Assembly: GCF_003609575.1 (NCBI RefSeq)
Contig: NZ_MBTA01000002.1
Coordinates: forward strand, 62,001 to 126,000
Direction: 5' to 3'
From: Pelobium manganitolerans
Lineage (GTDB): Bacteria; Bacteroidota; Bacteroidia; Sphingobacteriales; Sphingobacteriaceae
Length of the DNA: 64,000 nucleotides
The position numbers and the translations under genes are program-made. Below the pieces are notes generated by a model, which saw only the letters and a program-made list of their open reading frames with translations, did no database searches and was not told where the DNA came from. Of the stretch, positions 7,488 through 16,415 are shown one piece after another. How positions within the stretch are numbered: the stretch's first letter is position 1; the number at the start of each line of letters is the position of its first letter.

Positions 7488-9395
7488 ATGAAACGCCTCC
7501 TCTCTCTTTTATTTTTGTTGATGGCTTTCCAAATTGGTTTTGGGCAAGAAAAGTACACTACCAACAGCCGTAACGCCATTAAAAGCTACGAAAAAGCGCG
7601 TTACCTCTTAGATTTAAACGAGTTTAAGCAAGCGGCCGATGAGCTAAACGCTGCCATTAAACAAGATGATAAATTTATTGAAGCTTATTTGCTTTTGGCC
7701 GATGTTTACCGCGTAACTTTCGACCAGCTAAAGGCGAAGGAAAGCTATCGTAAAGCTTTTGCTATTGCCCCCAACTTTGCGCCAGACCGCTATTATTATT
7801 TGGCCGAAAGCGAGCTAAAAACAGGCGATTACCAGCAAGCTTTAGAACATTACAAAATTTACAAACAGCGTGGCAATCCTTCTATAGAAAGAATTGTGTT
7901 AGCAGATAAATACATTTTAGATTGTGAATTTGCGCTGAATGCCATTAAAAACCCCGTGCCATTTAAACCAGAAAATTTAGGTCCAAATGTAAACACTGCC
8001 GACCAGGAATACTTAGCCGCCTTAACTACAGATGAAAGCGTATTGATTTTTACGCGCCAGATAAACCGTAACGAAGATTTTTACCGCAGCTATAAAAAAG
8101 GCGAAAGCTGGACAAAAGCCGAATACCTGAGTTCGAACATCAATACGCCATCTTATAATGAGGGTGCGCAATGTTTATCGCCAGACGGGCAGTTCTTGTT
8201 TTTTACCGGTTGCAACCGTCCGGATGGCCTAGGCCGATGTGATATTTATGTTTCTAAAAAAGAAGGTGATAATTGGAGCAAGCCGGTAAACTTGGGTTTC
8301 CCTATTAATACCAAAGGTTGGGAATCTCAGCCTTCTTTATCTGCCGATGGCAAAACCTTGTTTTTTGTGAGCGACAGACGGGGCGGTATTGGCAGCTACG
8401 ATATTTGGAAAAGTACCTTAGGTGATGACGGACAGTGGACCGCTCCCGTGAATTTAGGTTCAAATGTAAACACGCCTTATGATGAGCAATCGCCGTTTAT
8501 ACACCCCGATAATCAGACGCTCTATTTTTCATCAAACGGTTGGCCGGGATTGGGCAATAAAGATTTGTTTGTAACACGCTTAGACAGCGCCGGAAACTGG
8601 TCCACACCAGAAAATTTAGGTTACCCGATTAACACTTATGGCGAAGAAAGCGGTTTAACCATAAACGCCAGTGGCACTAAAGCCTTTTTCTCGTCTAACA
8701 ATTTTAGCGGTTATGGCGGTTTTGATATTTACGCTTTCCCGCTGCCCGAAAAGATACGCCCCATTGCTGTTAACTATGTAAAAGGGGTTGTTTTTGATGC
8801 AGAAAGCAAAGCGCCATTAGGTGCAATAGTGGATATTATAGATTTGAAAGAAGACCGATCCATACATACTTCATACTCGGACAAGGTGGACGGGACTTTT
8901 TTAGCTACGCTTTCGAACGGTAAAGAATATGTTTTAAACGTGTCTAAAGACGGCTATCTGTTTTACTCGGAAAACTTTTCCGTTGAAAAAAACCAGATTG
9001 GGAAGCCCATTTTGTTAGAAGTGCCACTGCAAAAAATTGCGGTGGGCAAAAAGGTGGTACTAAAAAACATTTTCTTTGATAGCAATAAATATGACTTAAA
9101 AAGTCATTCGAAAATTGAACTCCAAAAACTAATTGAGTTTTTAAAGGAAAATCCGCTGACGGAAATACAGATTAGTGGCCATACAGATGATGTTGGCGAT
9201 GATAAATCGAACTTAGTTTTGTCGCAGAACCGATCAAAAGCGGTTTACAATTATTTGATAGCGCACGGCATTGCCGAAAAAAGACTTAGCTACAAGGGTT
9301 ACGGAGAAGCATCGCCGATTGCAGACAACACCACCGAAGAAGGCCGCGCAAACAACCGCCGCACCGAGTTTATTATTACCAGTGTAGGTAGGTAA
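7488..9395 (+). CDS. PorE-like OmpA family protein (TPR, PD40 propeller, CRD, OmpA)
   Basis: A 635-residue envelope protein with a signal peptide ending near residue 19 (IGFGQ). Domain order is TPR repeats (about 25-135), a PD40/WD40-like beta-propeller with repeated SPDG/SADGKTLFF motifs (165-425), a carboxypeptidase-regulatory-like domain (about 435-510) and an OmpA peptidoglycan-binding domain (525-635, with ISGHTDDVGDDKSN and QNRSKAVYNYL). This is the architecture of PorE, the peptidoglycan-anchored T9SS component of Porphyromonas. Many Bacteroidota have several such paralogues, so a T9SS role is possible but not proven. A PorU2-like sortase and a T9SS cargo protease elsewhere in the window agree with an active T9SS. 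Confidence 0.85.
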   Translation: MKRLLSLLFLLMAFQIGFGQEKYTTNSRNAIKSYEKARYLLDLNEFKQAADELNAAIKQDDKFIEAYLLLADVYRVTFDQLKAKESYRKAFAIAPNFAPDRYYYLAESELKTGDYQQALEHYKIYKQRGNPSIERIVLADKYILDCEFALNAIKNPVPFKPENLGPNVNTADQEYLAALTTDESVLIFTRQINRNEDFYRSYKKGESWTKAEYLSSNINTPSYNEGAQCLSPDGQFLFFTGCNRPDGLGRCDIYVSKKEGDNWSKPVNLGFPINTKGWESQPSLSADGKTLFFVSDRRGGIGSYDIWKSTLGDDGQWTAPVNLGSNVNTPYDEQSPFIHPDNQTLYFSSNGWPGLGNKDLFVTRLDSAGNWSTPENLGYPINTYGEESGLTINASGTKAFFSSNNFSGYGGFDIYAFPLPEKIRPIAVNYVKGVVFDAESKAPLGAIVDIIDLKEDRSIHTSYSDKVDGTFLATLSNGKEYVLNVSKDGYLFYSENFSVEKNQIGKPILLEVPLQKIAVGKKVVLKNIFFDSNKYDLKSHSKIELQKLIEFLKENPLTEIQISGHTDDVGDDKSNLVLSQNRSKAVYNYLIAHGIAEKRLSYKGYGEASPIADNTTEEGRANNRRTEFIITSVGR

Positions 9396-9418
9396 GCGTA
9401 CAATAGCAACATTACAAC

Positions 9419-9450
9419 TTGATTACATTTTGATATAAATTTGTAATCAA
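9419..9450 (+). promoter_or_regulatory. Palindromic operator over the promoter of the decayed toxin-antitoxin operon
   Basis: A perfect 9-bp inverted repeat, TTGATTACA at 9419-9427 and TGTAATCAA at 9442-9450, encloses a consensus -7 box TAAATTTG at 9436-9443. The antitoxin start codon lies at 9471. Type II antitoxins normally repress their own operon at such a site. The control region is undamaged although both genes downstream are broken. Confidence 0.6.
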
Positions 9451-9470
9451 ACAGTTTAACAAATTTTACC

Positions 9471-9665
9471 ATGGAAATTACATTAAAAATAGACAAGCGA
9501 AGTAAACAAGCAAAAGCGTTTTGTGAGTACATCTAAACACTTCCGTTTGTTGAACTCGAAGAACCACGGTATAACAACAAAACTGAAAAAGCAATAAAAG
9601 AAGCCAAAACAGGCAAAGTTAGCCGAATCAGTCTTGAAAATTTTAGAAAAGATATATATTCCTGA
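9471..9665 (+). pseudogene. RelB/DinJ-like antitoxin, interrupted by a stop codon
   Basis: The frame opens MEITLKIDKRSKQAKAF and runs 21 codons to a TAA at 9534-9536. Beyond it the same frame continues without further stops (TLPFVELEEPRYNN ... ISLENFRKDIYS) to a natural TGA at 9663-9665. Without the nonsense codon it would be a 64-residue antitoxin, the usual size for partners of YafQ-type toxins in Bacteroidota. A single AAA-to-TAA change would explain the lesion. Its stop overlaps the toxin's start (TGATG), as in intact modules. The family call rests on size, coupling to the toxin and overall character. Confidence 0.75.
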
Positions 9666-9936
9666 TGTAATACATTGAACAAACAGGAAAATTCAGAAAA
9701 GACATCAAACTTGCTAAAAAGCGAGGTTTGGATATGCGGTTACTTGATGAGGTAGTAACACATTTGGTCGAAAAAGGCACAATTCCGCAAAACATAAGCC
9801 TCACAAACTTACCGGAATGTATAAGGGATTTTGGGAGTGTCACATCCAACCAGATTGGTTATTAATTTGGCAACAGGATGATTCGATACTTCTCGTAACT
9901 TTGGTAAGAACTGGAGCACATAGCGACTTGTTTTAA
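9665..9936 (+). pseudogene. YafQ-family toxin, broken by a stop codon and a frameshift
   Basis: After ATG at 9665 the second codon is TAA. The frame then reads YIEQTGKFRKDIKLAKKRG ... VEKGTIPQ and shifts at an A4 run (9789-9792). Restoring one A gives KHKPHKLTG, then ECHIQPDWLLIW and finally VRTGAHSDLF with a stop at 9934-9936. These are hallmarks of the YafQ ribosome-dependent mRNA endonuclease (RelE superfamily): the conserved His/Asp core, PDWLLIW and the C-terminal RTG-HSDLF. An intact gene would encode about 90 residues. Together with the antitoxin lesion there are three independent disabling changes, so this is decay rather than one sequencing error. Confidence 0.85.
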
Positions 9937-10029
9937 AAACGCCATCGCCATTCTTCACACTAAACGCATCCAGAGCTACCCCAAAAACGGAGAGAAGACA
10001 TCTAAGCTGTATTGAATGCTTTTCTTCGT

Positions 10030-12339
10030 TTAGTTATACAACATCACCGCCGGCACTTCCAATTTCACGCCATCCGTTCCTTTTACAGATAGCTTCAATG
10101 TCGACCCTGGTCCATCGTCAAAATAAACCACTTTGATGCGGTGCAAACCCGCTTCTAAAGCTACCCCTGCTGCCTTCTCAAAGCGTGCATGTTTACCATC
10201 ATTGTTTATCACCAATTCATCGTCAATATATAAACGGCTACCATCATCGCTGTAAAGCGAAAACTCAAAAGTCGCATCCTCATTCACGTTAACATAACCC
10301 GTAAAAACCAAACCGTACTCGCGGGCCTTATTTGGGATTTTGTAAATGGATATTTGTGAAGCAATGCCTTTTTGCGTTGCAAGCAAAGTGTCTATTTCTG
10401 TGGTGCTGCTAAATTTACCGGGAACGTAAAAATAACGCAAACCGCCGGGTTTAACATTAGGCGAACTTTTATCCGCCTTTAAAGTCTCAAAGTTTCGTAA
10501 CATAGTAGTGGTAACTGCACTGCGTTTACCAGTTGGTGTTATTACTACAAATTTAACTGGCCTATACTCGCCTTTGGGCACTTTTATCTCAAAAGCACCA
10601 GTGTATAACGTGGTGGTTTCATTTGGCTCGTAACCGTCAATGCTGTAATAAATTTTTGCGCCAACCACAGACGGCGAAAGCTCAAACCTGTACGATCCGT
10701 TTACATTGATAATGGTATCTGTTGCACCAATTGGCCCTGGCACGCGATAAAGTGTATTTTTTTCTTTGTCTAACCAACTTAGGTGTAAAGGCACTTTTTC
10801 TTCCGTAAAAGATTTAAAGTCTTTATTTTCTACGTTGGCCCAGGCAATTTCGGAAAGCGCAAACAAACGTGGAAAAAGCATATATTCTACTTTTTTTGGT
10901 GTGGTTATGTACTCTGTCCACATGTTTGCCTGCACACCTAAAATATATTGTTGTTGCGCCGGAGTCAAAGTTTGCGGCGTTGGATTATAGTTGTAAATTT
11001 TCTGGATTCTGCCGTCGCCACCAATACCTACGGGTTCAAATAAGGATAAACCCTGCGTATGGTCTAAATACAAGCCATCTGTGCTTGGAGTCATGATGAC
11101 GTTATGGTGTTGCTTGGCGGCCGCAATTCCGCCTTGCACCCCTCTCCAGCTCATCACGGTAGCATTTGGCGCTAAACCTCCTTCCAAAATTTCATCCCAA
11201 CCAATGATGGATCTTCCTTTCTTATTCACAAACTTTTCTATGCGATGGATAAAATAAGATTGCAGTTGCTCTTCATTTTTTAAACGTTCTTTTTTAATTC
11301 GCTTTTGGCAAAACGGACAGGTTTTCCAAACAGTTTTTGGGGCTTCATCACCACCGATATGTATCAATTTGGATGGGAAAAGTTCCATCACCTCTGTTAG
11401 CACATCTTCTAAAAATTCGAAAGTATGGTCTTTGCCCGCGCAAAAAATATCAGGGAAAACGCCCCATTTTTCTTCTACTTTATAAGGTCCAGGATTATTG
11501 CCACAGCCTAATTCTGGATAAGCGGCCAAAGCTGCCATGGCGTGTCCCGGCATTTCGATCTCCGGAATTACATTGATGTATTTTTTTGCTGCATAGGCCA
11601 CAATTTCTTTAATTTCTTCTTGCGTATAAAAGGCGCCGTAAGGTTCGCCATCAAACCATTGTGGCATCCTATCATGATAATTCCCTACTAAAGTTTGTGC
11701 GCGGTAAGCGCCTACCTCGGTTAGTTTAGGGTATTTTTTGATTTCGATACGCCAACCTTGGTCGTCTGTTAGGTGCCAATGAAAGTTATTTAGCTTGTAC
11801 ATCGCCATCAAATCCAGGTACTTTTTAATAAAGTCGAGCGGAAAATAATGCCTGCAAACATCTAAATGCAAGCCTCTGTAAGCGTAACGTGGTTCATCTG
11901 CAATAGCACATTGTTGAATTTCGCCATTATCTGAAGCTAAGTAAAGTTGCATTAAACTCTGGGTTGCATAAAAAACACCTTGCGCCGTACCTTTTAGTTG
12001 TATGTTTTTAGACGCTACGTTTACCGTGTAAGCCTCTTTTAGCGCGTTTGCGGTGTTAGCGGAGTTGAATGAAATCATGGATTCCGGCGCTTGCACAAAG
12101 TTTTTAGCCAGTACCAAATCAATTCCCTGCCTTTGCTTAACCAACTCTTTAAAAAGCTCGGCACTTTGCCTGTCAGCATCCGTTTCGTACTGCAAAGCCG
12201 TTTTTTCTGTAATTTTAAAGAAGCCTTGGTTTATGGTAGCAGATTTAGGCGCTGGAATTATGGGCAACCTAGCAGGTATATTTTGGGCAAATACAGAAAT
12301 GCTAAAAAACACACAAAAAGCCGTGATAAAATTCTTCAT
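10030..12339 (-). CDS. GH20 beta-N-acetylhexosaminidase with PA14 domain
   Basis: A 769-residue secreted glycoside hydrolase with a signal peptide ending near residue 19 (SVFAQ). An N-terminal GH20b domain (about 25-145) precedes the GH20 TIM barrel (150-490), which has the catalytic pair Asp331-Glu332 (IHIGGDEAP). These enzymes use substrate-assisted catalysis to remove terminal GlcNAc or GalNAc. A chitobiase C-terminal-like Ig domain lies at about 520-610. A PA14 domain occupies about 625-765 (FSLYSDDGSRLYIDDELV). PA14 usually binds glycans. It is a single gene with no SusC/SusD pair, so it is probably a periplasmic or outer-membrane housekeeping hexosaminidase. Confidence 0.93.
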   Translation of the reverse strand: MKNFITAFCVFFSISVFAQNIPARLPIIPAPKSATINQGFFKITEKTALQYETDADRQSAELFKELVKQRQGIDLVLAKNFVQAPESMISFNSANTANALKEAYTVNVASKNIQLKGTAQGVFYATQSLMQLYLASDNGEIQQCAIADEPRYAYRGLHLDVCRHYFPLDFIKKYLDLMAMYKLNNFHWHLTDDQGWRIEIKKYPKLTEVGAYRAQTLVGNYHDRMPQWFDGEPYGAFYTQEEIKEIVAYAAKKYINVIPEIEMPGHAMAALAAYPELGCGNNPGPYKVEEKWGVFPDIFCAGKDHTFEFLEDVLTEVMELFPSKLIHIGGDEAPKTVWKTCPFCQKRIKKERLKNEEQLQSYFIHRIEKFVNKKGRSIIGWDEILEGGLAPNATVMSWRGVQGGIAAAKQHHNVIMTPSTDGLYLDHTQGLSLFEPVGIGGDGRIQKIYNYNPTPQTLTPAQQQYILGVQANMWTEYITTPKKVEYMLFPRLFALSEIAWANVENKDFKSFTEEKVPLHLSWLDKEKNTLYRVPGPIGATDTIINVNGSYRFELSPSVVGAKIYYSIDGYEPNETTTLYTGAFEIKVPKGEYRPVKFVVITPTGKRSAVTTTMLRNFETLKADKSSPNVKPGGLRYFYVPGKFSSTTEIDTLLATQKGIASQISIYKIPNKAREYGLVFTGYVNVNEDATFEFSLYSDDGSRLYIDDELVINNDGKHARFEKAAGVALEAGLHRIKVVYFDDGPGSTLKLSVKGTDGVKLEVPAVMLYN

Positions 12340-12372
12340 GTTAAAGAGAACTGGTTGTAATTGGCAAATAAT

Positions 12373-12399
12373 AAAAAAGCCTGTGTTTCCACAAGCTTT
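12373..12399 (-). terminator. Intrinsic terminator of trxB
   Basis: On the minus strand a 10-bp stem (AAAGCTTGTG / CACAGGCTTT, one G-T pair) closes a GAAA tetraloop and is followed by a run of six T. It lies 23 nt past the trxB stop codon. Confidence 0.85.
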
Positions 12400-12421
12400 T
12401 CGTAAATCTATTCTGTTAAAA

Positions 12422-13372
12422 TTATTCTTGGTATTCTTTTGCAGCCAAATAACGCTCGGCCTCTAGGGCGGCCATACAACCCGTTCCGGCGGCTGTTACC
12501 GCTTGGCGATATATTTTATCCTGCGCATCGCCACATACAAAAACACCTTCTATATCTGTGGCTGTGCTATCCGGATGGGTGATAATGTAGCCCACCTCGT
12601 CCATTTTTAGCCAATCTTTAAAAATATCAGTATTTGGTTTGTGGCCTATAGCTACAAAGAATCCCGTTGCGGGAATTTCCTGCTCTTCTTTGGTAAGGTT
12701 ATTATACACTTTAACAGCAGTCACGGTTTGGCCGTTGCCGATAATTTCTTTGGTTTCTGTATTATATAAAATTTCGATGTTTGGCGTGTTTAAAACGCGG
12801 TGAACCATCGCTTTTGATGCTCTAAACTCGTCTCTGCGCACCAACATGGTTACTTTGGTACAAAGTTTTGCCAAATAGGTAGCTTCTTCTGCTGCGGTAT
12901 CGCCGGCACCAACAATCACTACTTCTTGGTTTTTAAAGAAGAAGCCGTCGCATACCGCACATGCCGAAACACCAAAGCCATTATATTTTTCTTCGGACGG
13001 TAGGCCTAACCACTTTGCGGATGCGCCGGTAGAAACAATCACGGTATCGGCTAAAATGGTTTTGTTTTCGTCAACTACTACTTTATGTACCGGACCGCTA
13101 AAATCTACGGATGATACGTATCCAAAACGAATATCTGTACCAAAACGTTCTGCCTGTTTGCGGAAATCTTCCATCATCTCCGGACCCATCACGCCGCCTG
13201 GGTATCCAGGGAAATTTTCTACGTCGGTTGTGGAGGTAAGTTGGCCACCCATTTGCATACCCGTAATCATTACAGGTTTTAAATCGGCCCTAGCCGCATA
13301 AATTGCCGCGGTATAACCTGCCGGTCCGGACCCTATAATTAAGCACTTAACGTGTTCTAATTCTTCTGCCAT
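12422..13372 (-). CDS. trxB: Thioredoxin-disulfide reductase
   Basis: A 316-residue NADPH- and FAD-dependent reductase of thioredoxin. FAD binding is shown by GSGPAGY (14-20) and the C-terminal GVFVCGDAQD, the redox-active CAVC motif by Cys138 and Cys141, and NADPH binding by GAGDTAAEE. The length is typical of low-molecular-weight TrxR. It has its own well-formed promoter and terminator, so it is monocistronic. Confidence 0.96.
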   Translation of the reverse strand: MAEELEHVKCLIIGSGPAGYTAAIYAARADLKPVMITGMQMGGQLTSTTDVENFPGYPGGVMGPEMMEDFRKQAERFGTDIRFGYVSSVDFSGPVHKVVVDENKTILADTVIVSTGASAKWLGLPSEEKYNGFGVSACAVCDGFFFKNQEVVIVGAGDTAAEEATYLAKLCTKVTMLVRRDEFRASKAMVHRVLNTPNIEILYNTETKEIIGNGQTVTAVKVYNNLTKEEQEIPATGFFVAIGHKPNTDIFKDWLKMDEVGYIITHPDSTATDIEGVFVCGDAQDKIYRQAVTAAGTGCMAALEAERYLAAKEYQE

Positions 13373-13391
13373 TTTAATATTAATGTTTGGC

Positions 13392-13423
13392 CAAATTTAG
13401 TATTCGCAAGTGCCATTGTCAAA
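13392..13423 (-). promoter_or_regulatory. Consensus promoter of trxB
   Basis: On the minus strand TTTG (13420-13423) is followed after 20 nt by TAAATTTG (13392-13399), matching TTTG-N19/21-TAnnTTTG. The predicted start of transcription is about 13387, giving a 5' leader of about 15 nt before trxB. Confidence 0.75.
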
Positions 13424-13465
13424 TGCTTAACGCTTATATCGCGATAGAAATAAATTATTAATGGT

Positions 13466-13837
13466 TTAGCTACCGTGAAGCTTATTCACATCTTTTGATA
13501 GCTGAACATAAATCTCATCTGCTTCGGCCTTATCAAAATCATGGTCTTGACGCTTTTTTACGCCCGAGTCAGACAATTTAACGTGCATATCGGGCTGTAT
13601 ACCGTGGTTATTTAAACATGCCTTTGCACAAGCAAGCGGGCAACCATCAATCACCACAATAGGTCTTTCACTTTTAGCGGTTTTAACCAAAGCTTTCACA
13701 TTACCACCTACACCGGCAATGCAAGACATCTCTGCAATTTTATTTCTGTTTAGTTGCAAAGCCAGATAGTTGGCCATTTGCGCAGCATCCGAACATCCCG
13801 AGCACGAATAAACTAAGGGCTTTTTCGACTTTTCCAT
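13466..13837 (-). CDS. DGC-domain putative zinc-binding protein
   Basis: A 123-residue cysteine-rich protein with a CSGC motif near the N-terminus, a single Cys in MSCIAGVGGN, and the defining DGCPLACAKACL segment. This fits the DGC family (putative zinc-binding, function not established). I prefer the ATG at 13837 (MEKSKKPLVYSCSGC) to the in-frame ATG at 13849, because a promoter-like TACATTGG lies at 13846-13853 and would overlap the upstream codon. It is divergent from the nitric oxide reductase gene and has an FNR-like box upstream, suggesting a role in low oxygen or nitrosative stress. That role is inference. Confidence 0.8.
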   Translation of the reverse strand: MEKSKKPLVYSCSGCSDAAQMANYLALQLNRNKIAEMSCIAGVGGNVKALVKTAKSERPIVVIDGCPLACAKACLNNHGIQPDMHVKLSDSGVKKRQDHDFDKAEADEIYVQLSKDVNKLHGS

Positions 13838-13845
13838 TACGTTGG

Positions 13846-13889
13846 CCAATGTAAAAGCTAGTGAAATAACGGAACATGATATGTATCAT
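13846..13889 (-). promoter_or_regulatory. FNR-like box and promoter of the DGC gene
   Basis: A perfect palindrome ATGATA-TG-TATCAT (13876-13889) contains the CRP/FNR-family core TGAT-N4-ATCA. On the minus strand a near-consensus -7 box TACATTGG lies at 13846-13853 (one mismatch to TAnnTTTG). A start of transcription near 13841 would put the palindrome centre at -41.5, the classic class II activator position. The site could also serve the divergent norZ gene, whose ATG lies about 190 nt away. Confidence 0.5.
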
Positions 13890-14071
13890 ATTTTTAAAAC
13901 TTTTTTCTCATACCACAGCCCAAATTCGGCAGATAATTTAGCGCCGTTAACATCCATCGGTATCAAAATTGCTGCAAAACAATTTGCTGCCGAAGCAAAA
14001 TTCGTTAACTTGTGTAATCATTTTAATCAAATGCTAATTTTCTATCATCAATTACCTAAAAATCAATCTAA

Positions 14072-16351
14072 ATGAAAAGTCCAAAAAAGTTATGGCTAAC
14101 CTTTGGCTTAGTCATCGGTTTATCTTTTGCCGTGCTACTCTATTACGGCGTTGAAATTTATCAAAATGCACCACCTATCCCCGAAAAAGTAGTTTCATCT
14201 GACGGAAAGATTTTATTTACCGGAGAAGAAATTTTAGACGGGCAAAACGTGTGGCAAAGTATCGGTGGGCAAGAAGTAGGTTCAATATGGGGCCACGGAG
14301 CGTATGTTGCGCCAGATTGGACAGCGGATTACTTGCATCGCGAGGCATTATTCATTTTGGATGCTTGGGCAAACGCAGATTACGGCATGCCGTATGAGAA
14401 AATTCCGGATGAGCAAAAAATGGTTTTGCAATCCCGGTTAAAAAAAGAAATGCGGAAAAACACCTTTGATGCATCTACAAAAACGCTTACCATCTCCCCT
14501 ATCCGCGTACAAGCTTTTGAATATTTAAATCGCTATTATTCTGATATTTTTGGCAACAATGCTGATTATGACCAATTGCGCGATCAATACGCGATAGCGA
14601 AAAACGCGATTAAAGATCCGCAAAGGGCACGACTGATGAATATGTTTTTCTTTTGGGCGAGCTGGGCATGCGTTACCGAACGTCCCGGAGAAACGGTTTC
14701 TTATACACACAACTGGCCAAATGATGAATTAATTGGCAACGTGGCCACCGGCGATTTAATGCTGTGGACTGGCTTTAGCATCATTATTTTACTCTTAGGA
14801 ATAGGCATTTTAGCTTTTTACAATGCACAAAATACCGAGGAAGAGCCAAACGATGACGAGATTCCATTGGAAGACCCATTACTTTCTATAAAGCCAACGC
14901 CATCTATGCGGGCTACCATCAAATATTTTTGGGTAGTAACCGCGCTAATTTTGGTGCAGGTAATTTTGGGTGTGGTAACTGCCCACTATGGTGTAGAAGG
15001 CAGTGCTTTTTACGGTTTCCCACTGGCAGATTACATGCCTTATTCGCTAAGCAGAACATGGCACGTGCAGATTGCCATATTTTGGATTGCTACCTCTTGG
15101 TTAGCCACCGGATTGTACATTGCACCAGCGGTAACCGGCTACGAGCCGAAATATCAGAAGTTAGGCGTTAACTTTTTGTTTATCTGCTTGCTAATAATTG
15201 TTGGCGGAAGCATGATAGGCCAATGGTATGCTATTATGCAACGGCTGGGTTTTGTAGAAAACTTTTGGTTTGGCCACCAAGGATATGAGTATGTGGATTT
15301 GGGCCGTTTTTGGCAAGCGTTCTTGTTAATTGGCTTGGTGCTTTGGCTGGTATTGATGGTGCGGGCAATTATGCCGGCCTTACGTAGCCGCGATAACAGC
15401 AGGCATTTGCTAACCATGTTTATCATCTCTTCTATCGCCATTGCGGTATTTTACGCTGCCGGTTTAATGTGGGGACGTAGAAGTAACTTAGCTATTGCCG
15501 AATATTGGCGCTGGTGGGTTGTTCACCTTTGGGTGGAAGGCTTCTTTGAAGTTTTTGCTACCGTGGTGATGGCTTTCATTTTTACGAGGATGAAATTGCT
15601 GAACGAGAAATTTGCGACGCTTAACGTATTGTTCTCCACCATCATTTTCTTGGCCGGTGGTATTTTAGGGACTTTCCATCACCTTTATTTTTCTGGCACG
15701 CCAACAGCAGTTTTAGCGGTAGGCTCGGCTTTTAGCGCCTTGGAAGTTGTTCCTTTGGTTTTAATAGGTGTTGAGGCTTATCACAACTATAAAATCAGTA
15801 AACTAAAACCTTGGATACAGGCTTATAAATGGCCAATATATTGTTTCATCGCCGTTGCATTTTGGAATTTTTTGGGTGCAGGGATCTTCGGTTTCCTAAT
15901 TAATCCTCCAATTGCTTTGTACTATATGCAAGGTTTAAACACTACACCTTTGCACGGCCACGCGGCGTTGTTTGGTGTTTACGGTGTTTTAGGAATTGGC
16001 TTAATGTTGTTTGTGCTTAAAGGCCTTTACCGCCAAAACGTTTGGAAAGATACTTGGATTGCCATTGCATTCTGGAGTATCAACATCGGTTTAATGTTAA
16101 TGTTGCTTTTAAGCTTATTGCCGATAGGTTTATTGCAGACCATTGCTAGCGTAAACCACGGAATGTGGTGGGCGCGTTCGGCAGAGTTTATGCAACAACC
16201 GCTGATGAACACGTTACGCTGGATGCGCCTTTGGGGCGATACCATTTTTGCCCTCGGCACCATTGCTTTAGCAATATTTGTAGTTGGATTGGCTACCGGA
16301 TGGAGCTACGTTAAAGACAAGTATGACTTAAAGAAAGTGGACAAGAAATAA
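14072..16351 (+). CDS. norZ: Quinol-dependent nitric oxide reductase (qNor)
   Basis: A 759-residue inner-membrane haem-copper-oxidase relative that reduces two NO to N2O with quinol electrons. The N-terminal TM helix and hydrophilic domain (about 1-230, IGGQEVGSIWGHGAYVAPDW) are diagnostic of qNor and stand in for the NorC subunit. The catalytic core of about 12 helices follows (about 280-745). Histidine ligands appear in SRTWHVQIAIFW, VVHLWVEGFFE, GTFHHLYFSG and PLHGHAALFG; the Glu in HLWVEGFFE is typical of Nor. It probably detoxifies NO or works in partial denitrification; no nir or nos genes are in the window. A good terminator follows. Divergence from the DGC gene suggests shared NO or oxygen control. 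Confidence 0.95.
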   Translation: MKSPKKLWLTFGLVIGLSFAVLLYYGVEIYQNAPPIPEKVVSSDGKILFTGEEILDGQNVWQSIGGQEVGSIWGHGAYVAPDWTADYLHREALFILDAWANADYGMPYEKIPDEQKMVLQSRLKKEMRKNTFDASTKTLTISPIRVQAFEYLNRYYSDIFGNNADYDQLRDQYAIAKNAIKDPQRARLMNMFFFWASWACVTERPGETVSYTHNWPNDELIGNVATGDLMLWTGFSIIILLLGIGILAFYNAQNTEEEPNDDEIPLEDPLLSIKPTPSMRATIKYFWVVTALILVQVILGVVTAHYGVEGSAFYGFPLADYMPYSLSRTWHVQIAIFWIATSWLATGLYIAPAVTGYEPKYQKLGVNFLFICLLIIVGGSMIGQWYAIMQRLGFVENFWFGHQGYEYVDLGRFWQAFLLIGLVLWLVLMVRAIMPALRSRDNSRHLLTMFIISSIAIAVFYAAGLMWGRRSNLAIAEYWRWWVVHLWVEGFFEVFATVVMAFIFTRMKLLNEKFATLNVLFSTIIFLAGGILGTFHHLYFSGTPTAVLAVGSAFSALEVVPLVLIGVEAYHNYKISKLKPWIQAYKWPIYCFIAVAFWNFLGAGIFGFLINPPIALYYMQGLNTTPLHGHAALFGVYGVLGIGLMLFVLKGLYRQNVWKDTWIAIAFWSINIGLMLMLLLSLLPIGLLQTIASVNHGMWWARSAEFMQQPLMNTLRWMRLWGDTIFALGTIALAIFVVGLATGWSYVKDKYDLKKVDKK

Positions 16352-16370
16352 GAGTGGTTCACCAACAAAA

Positions 16371-16403
16371 AAATCCTTCGGAGAAATTCGAGGGATTTTT
16401 TTT
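16371..16403 (+). terminator. Intrinsic terminator of norZ
   Basis: A 10-bp stem (AAATCCTTCG at 16371-16380, CGAGGGATTT at 16389-16398, one G-T pair) with an 8-nt loop runs into eight T. It lies 19 nt past the norZ stop. Confidence 0.9.
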
Positions 16404-16415
16404 GCGAAAAATGAA

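Noticed and set aside
14072-16351. Reading the nitric oxide reductase as a cbb3-type cytochrome oxidase subunit
   Set aside because: The fused N-terminal domain with IGGQEVGSIWGHGAYV is specific to qNor, and no CcoO/CcoP partner genes follow.
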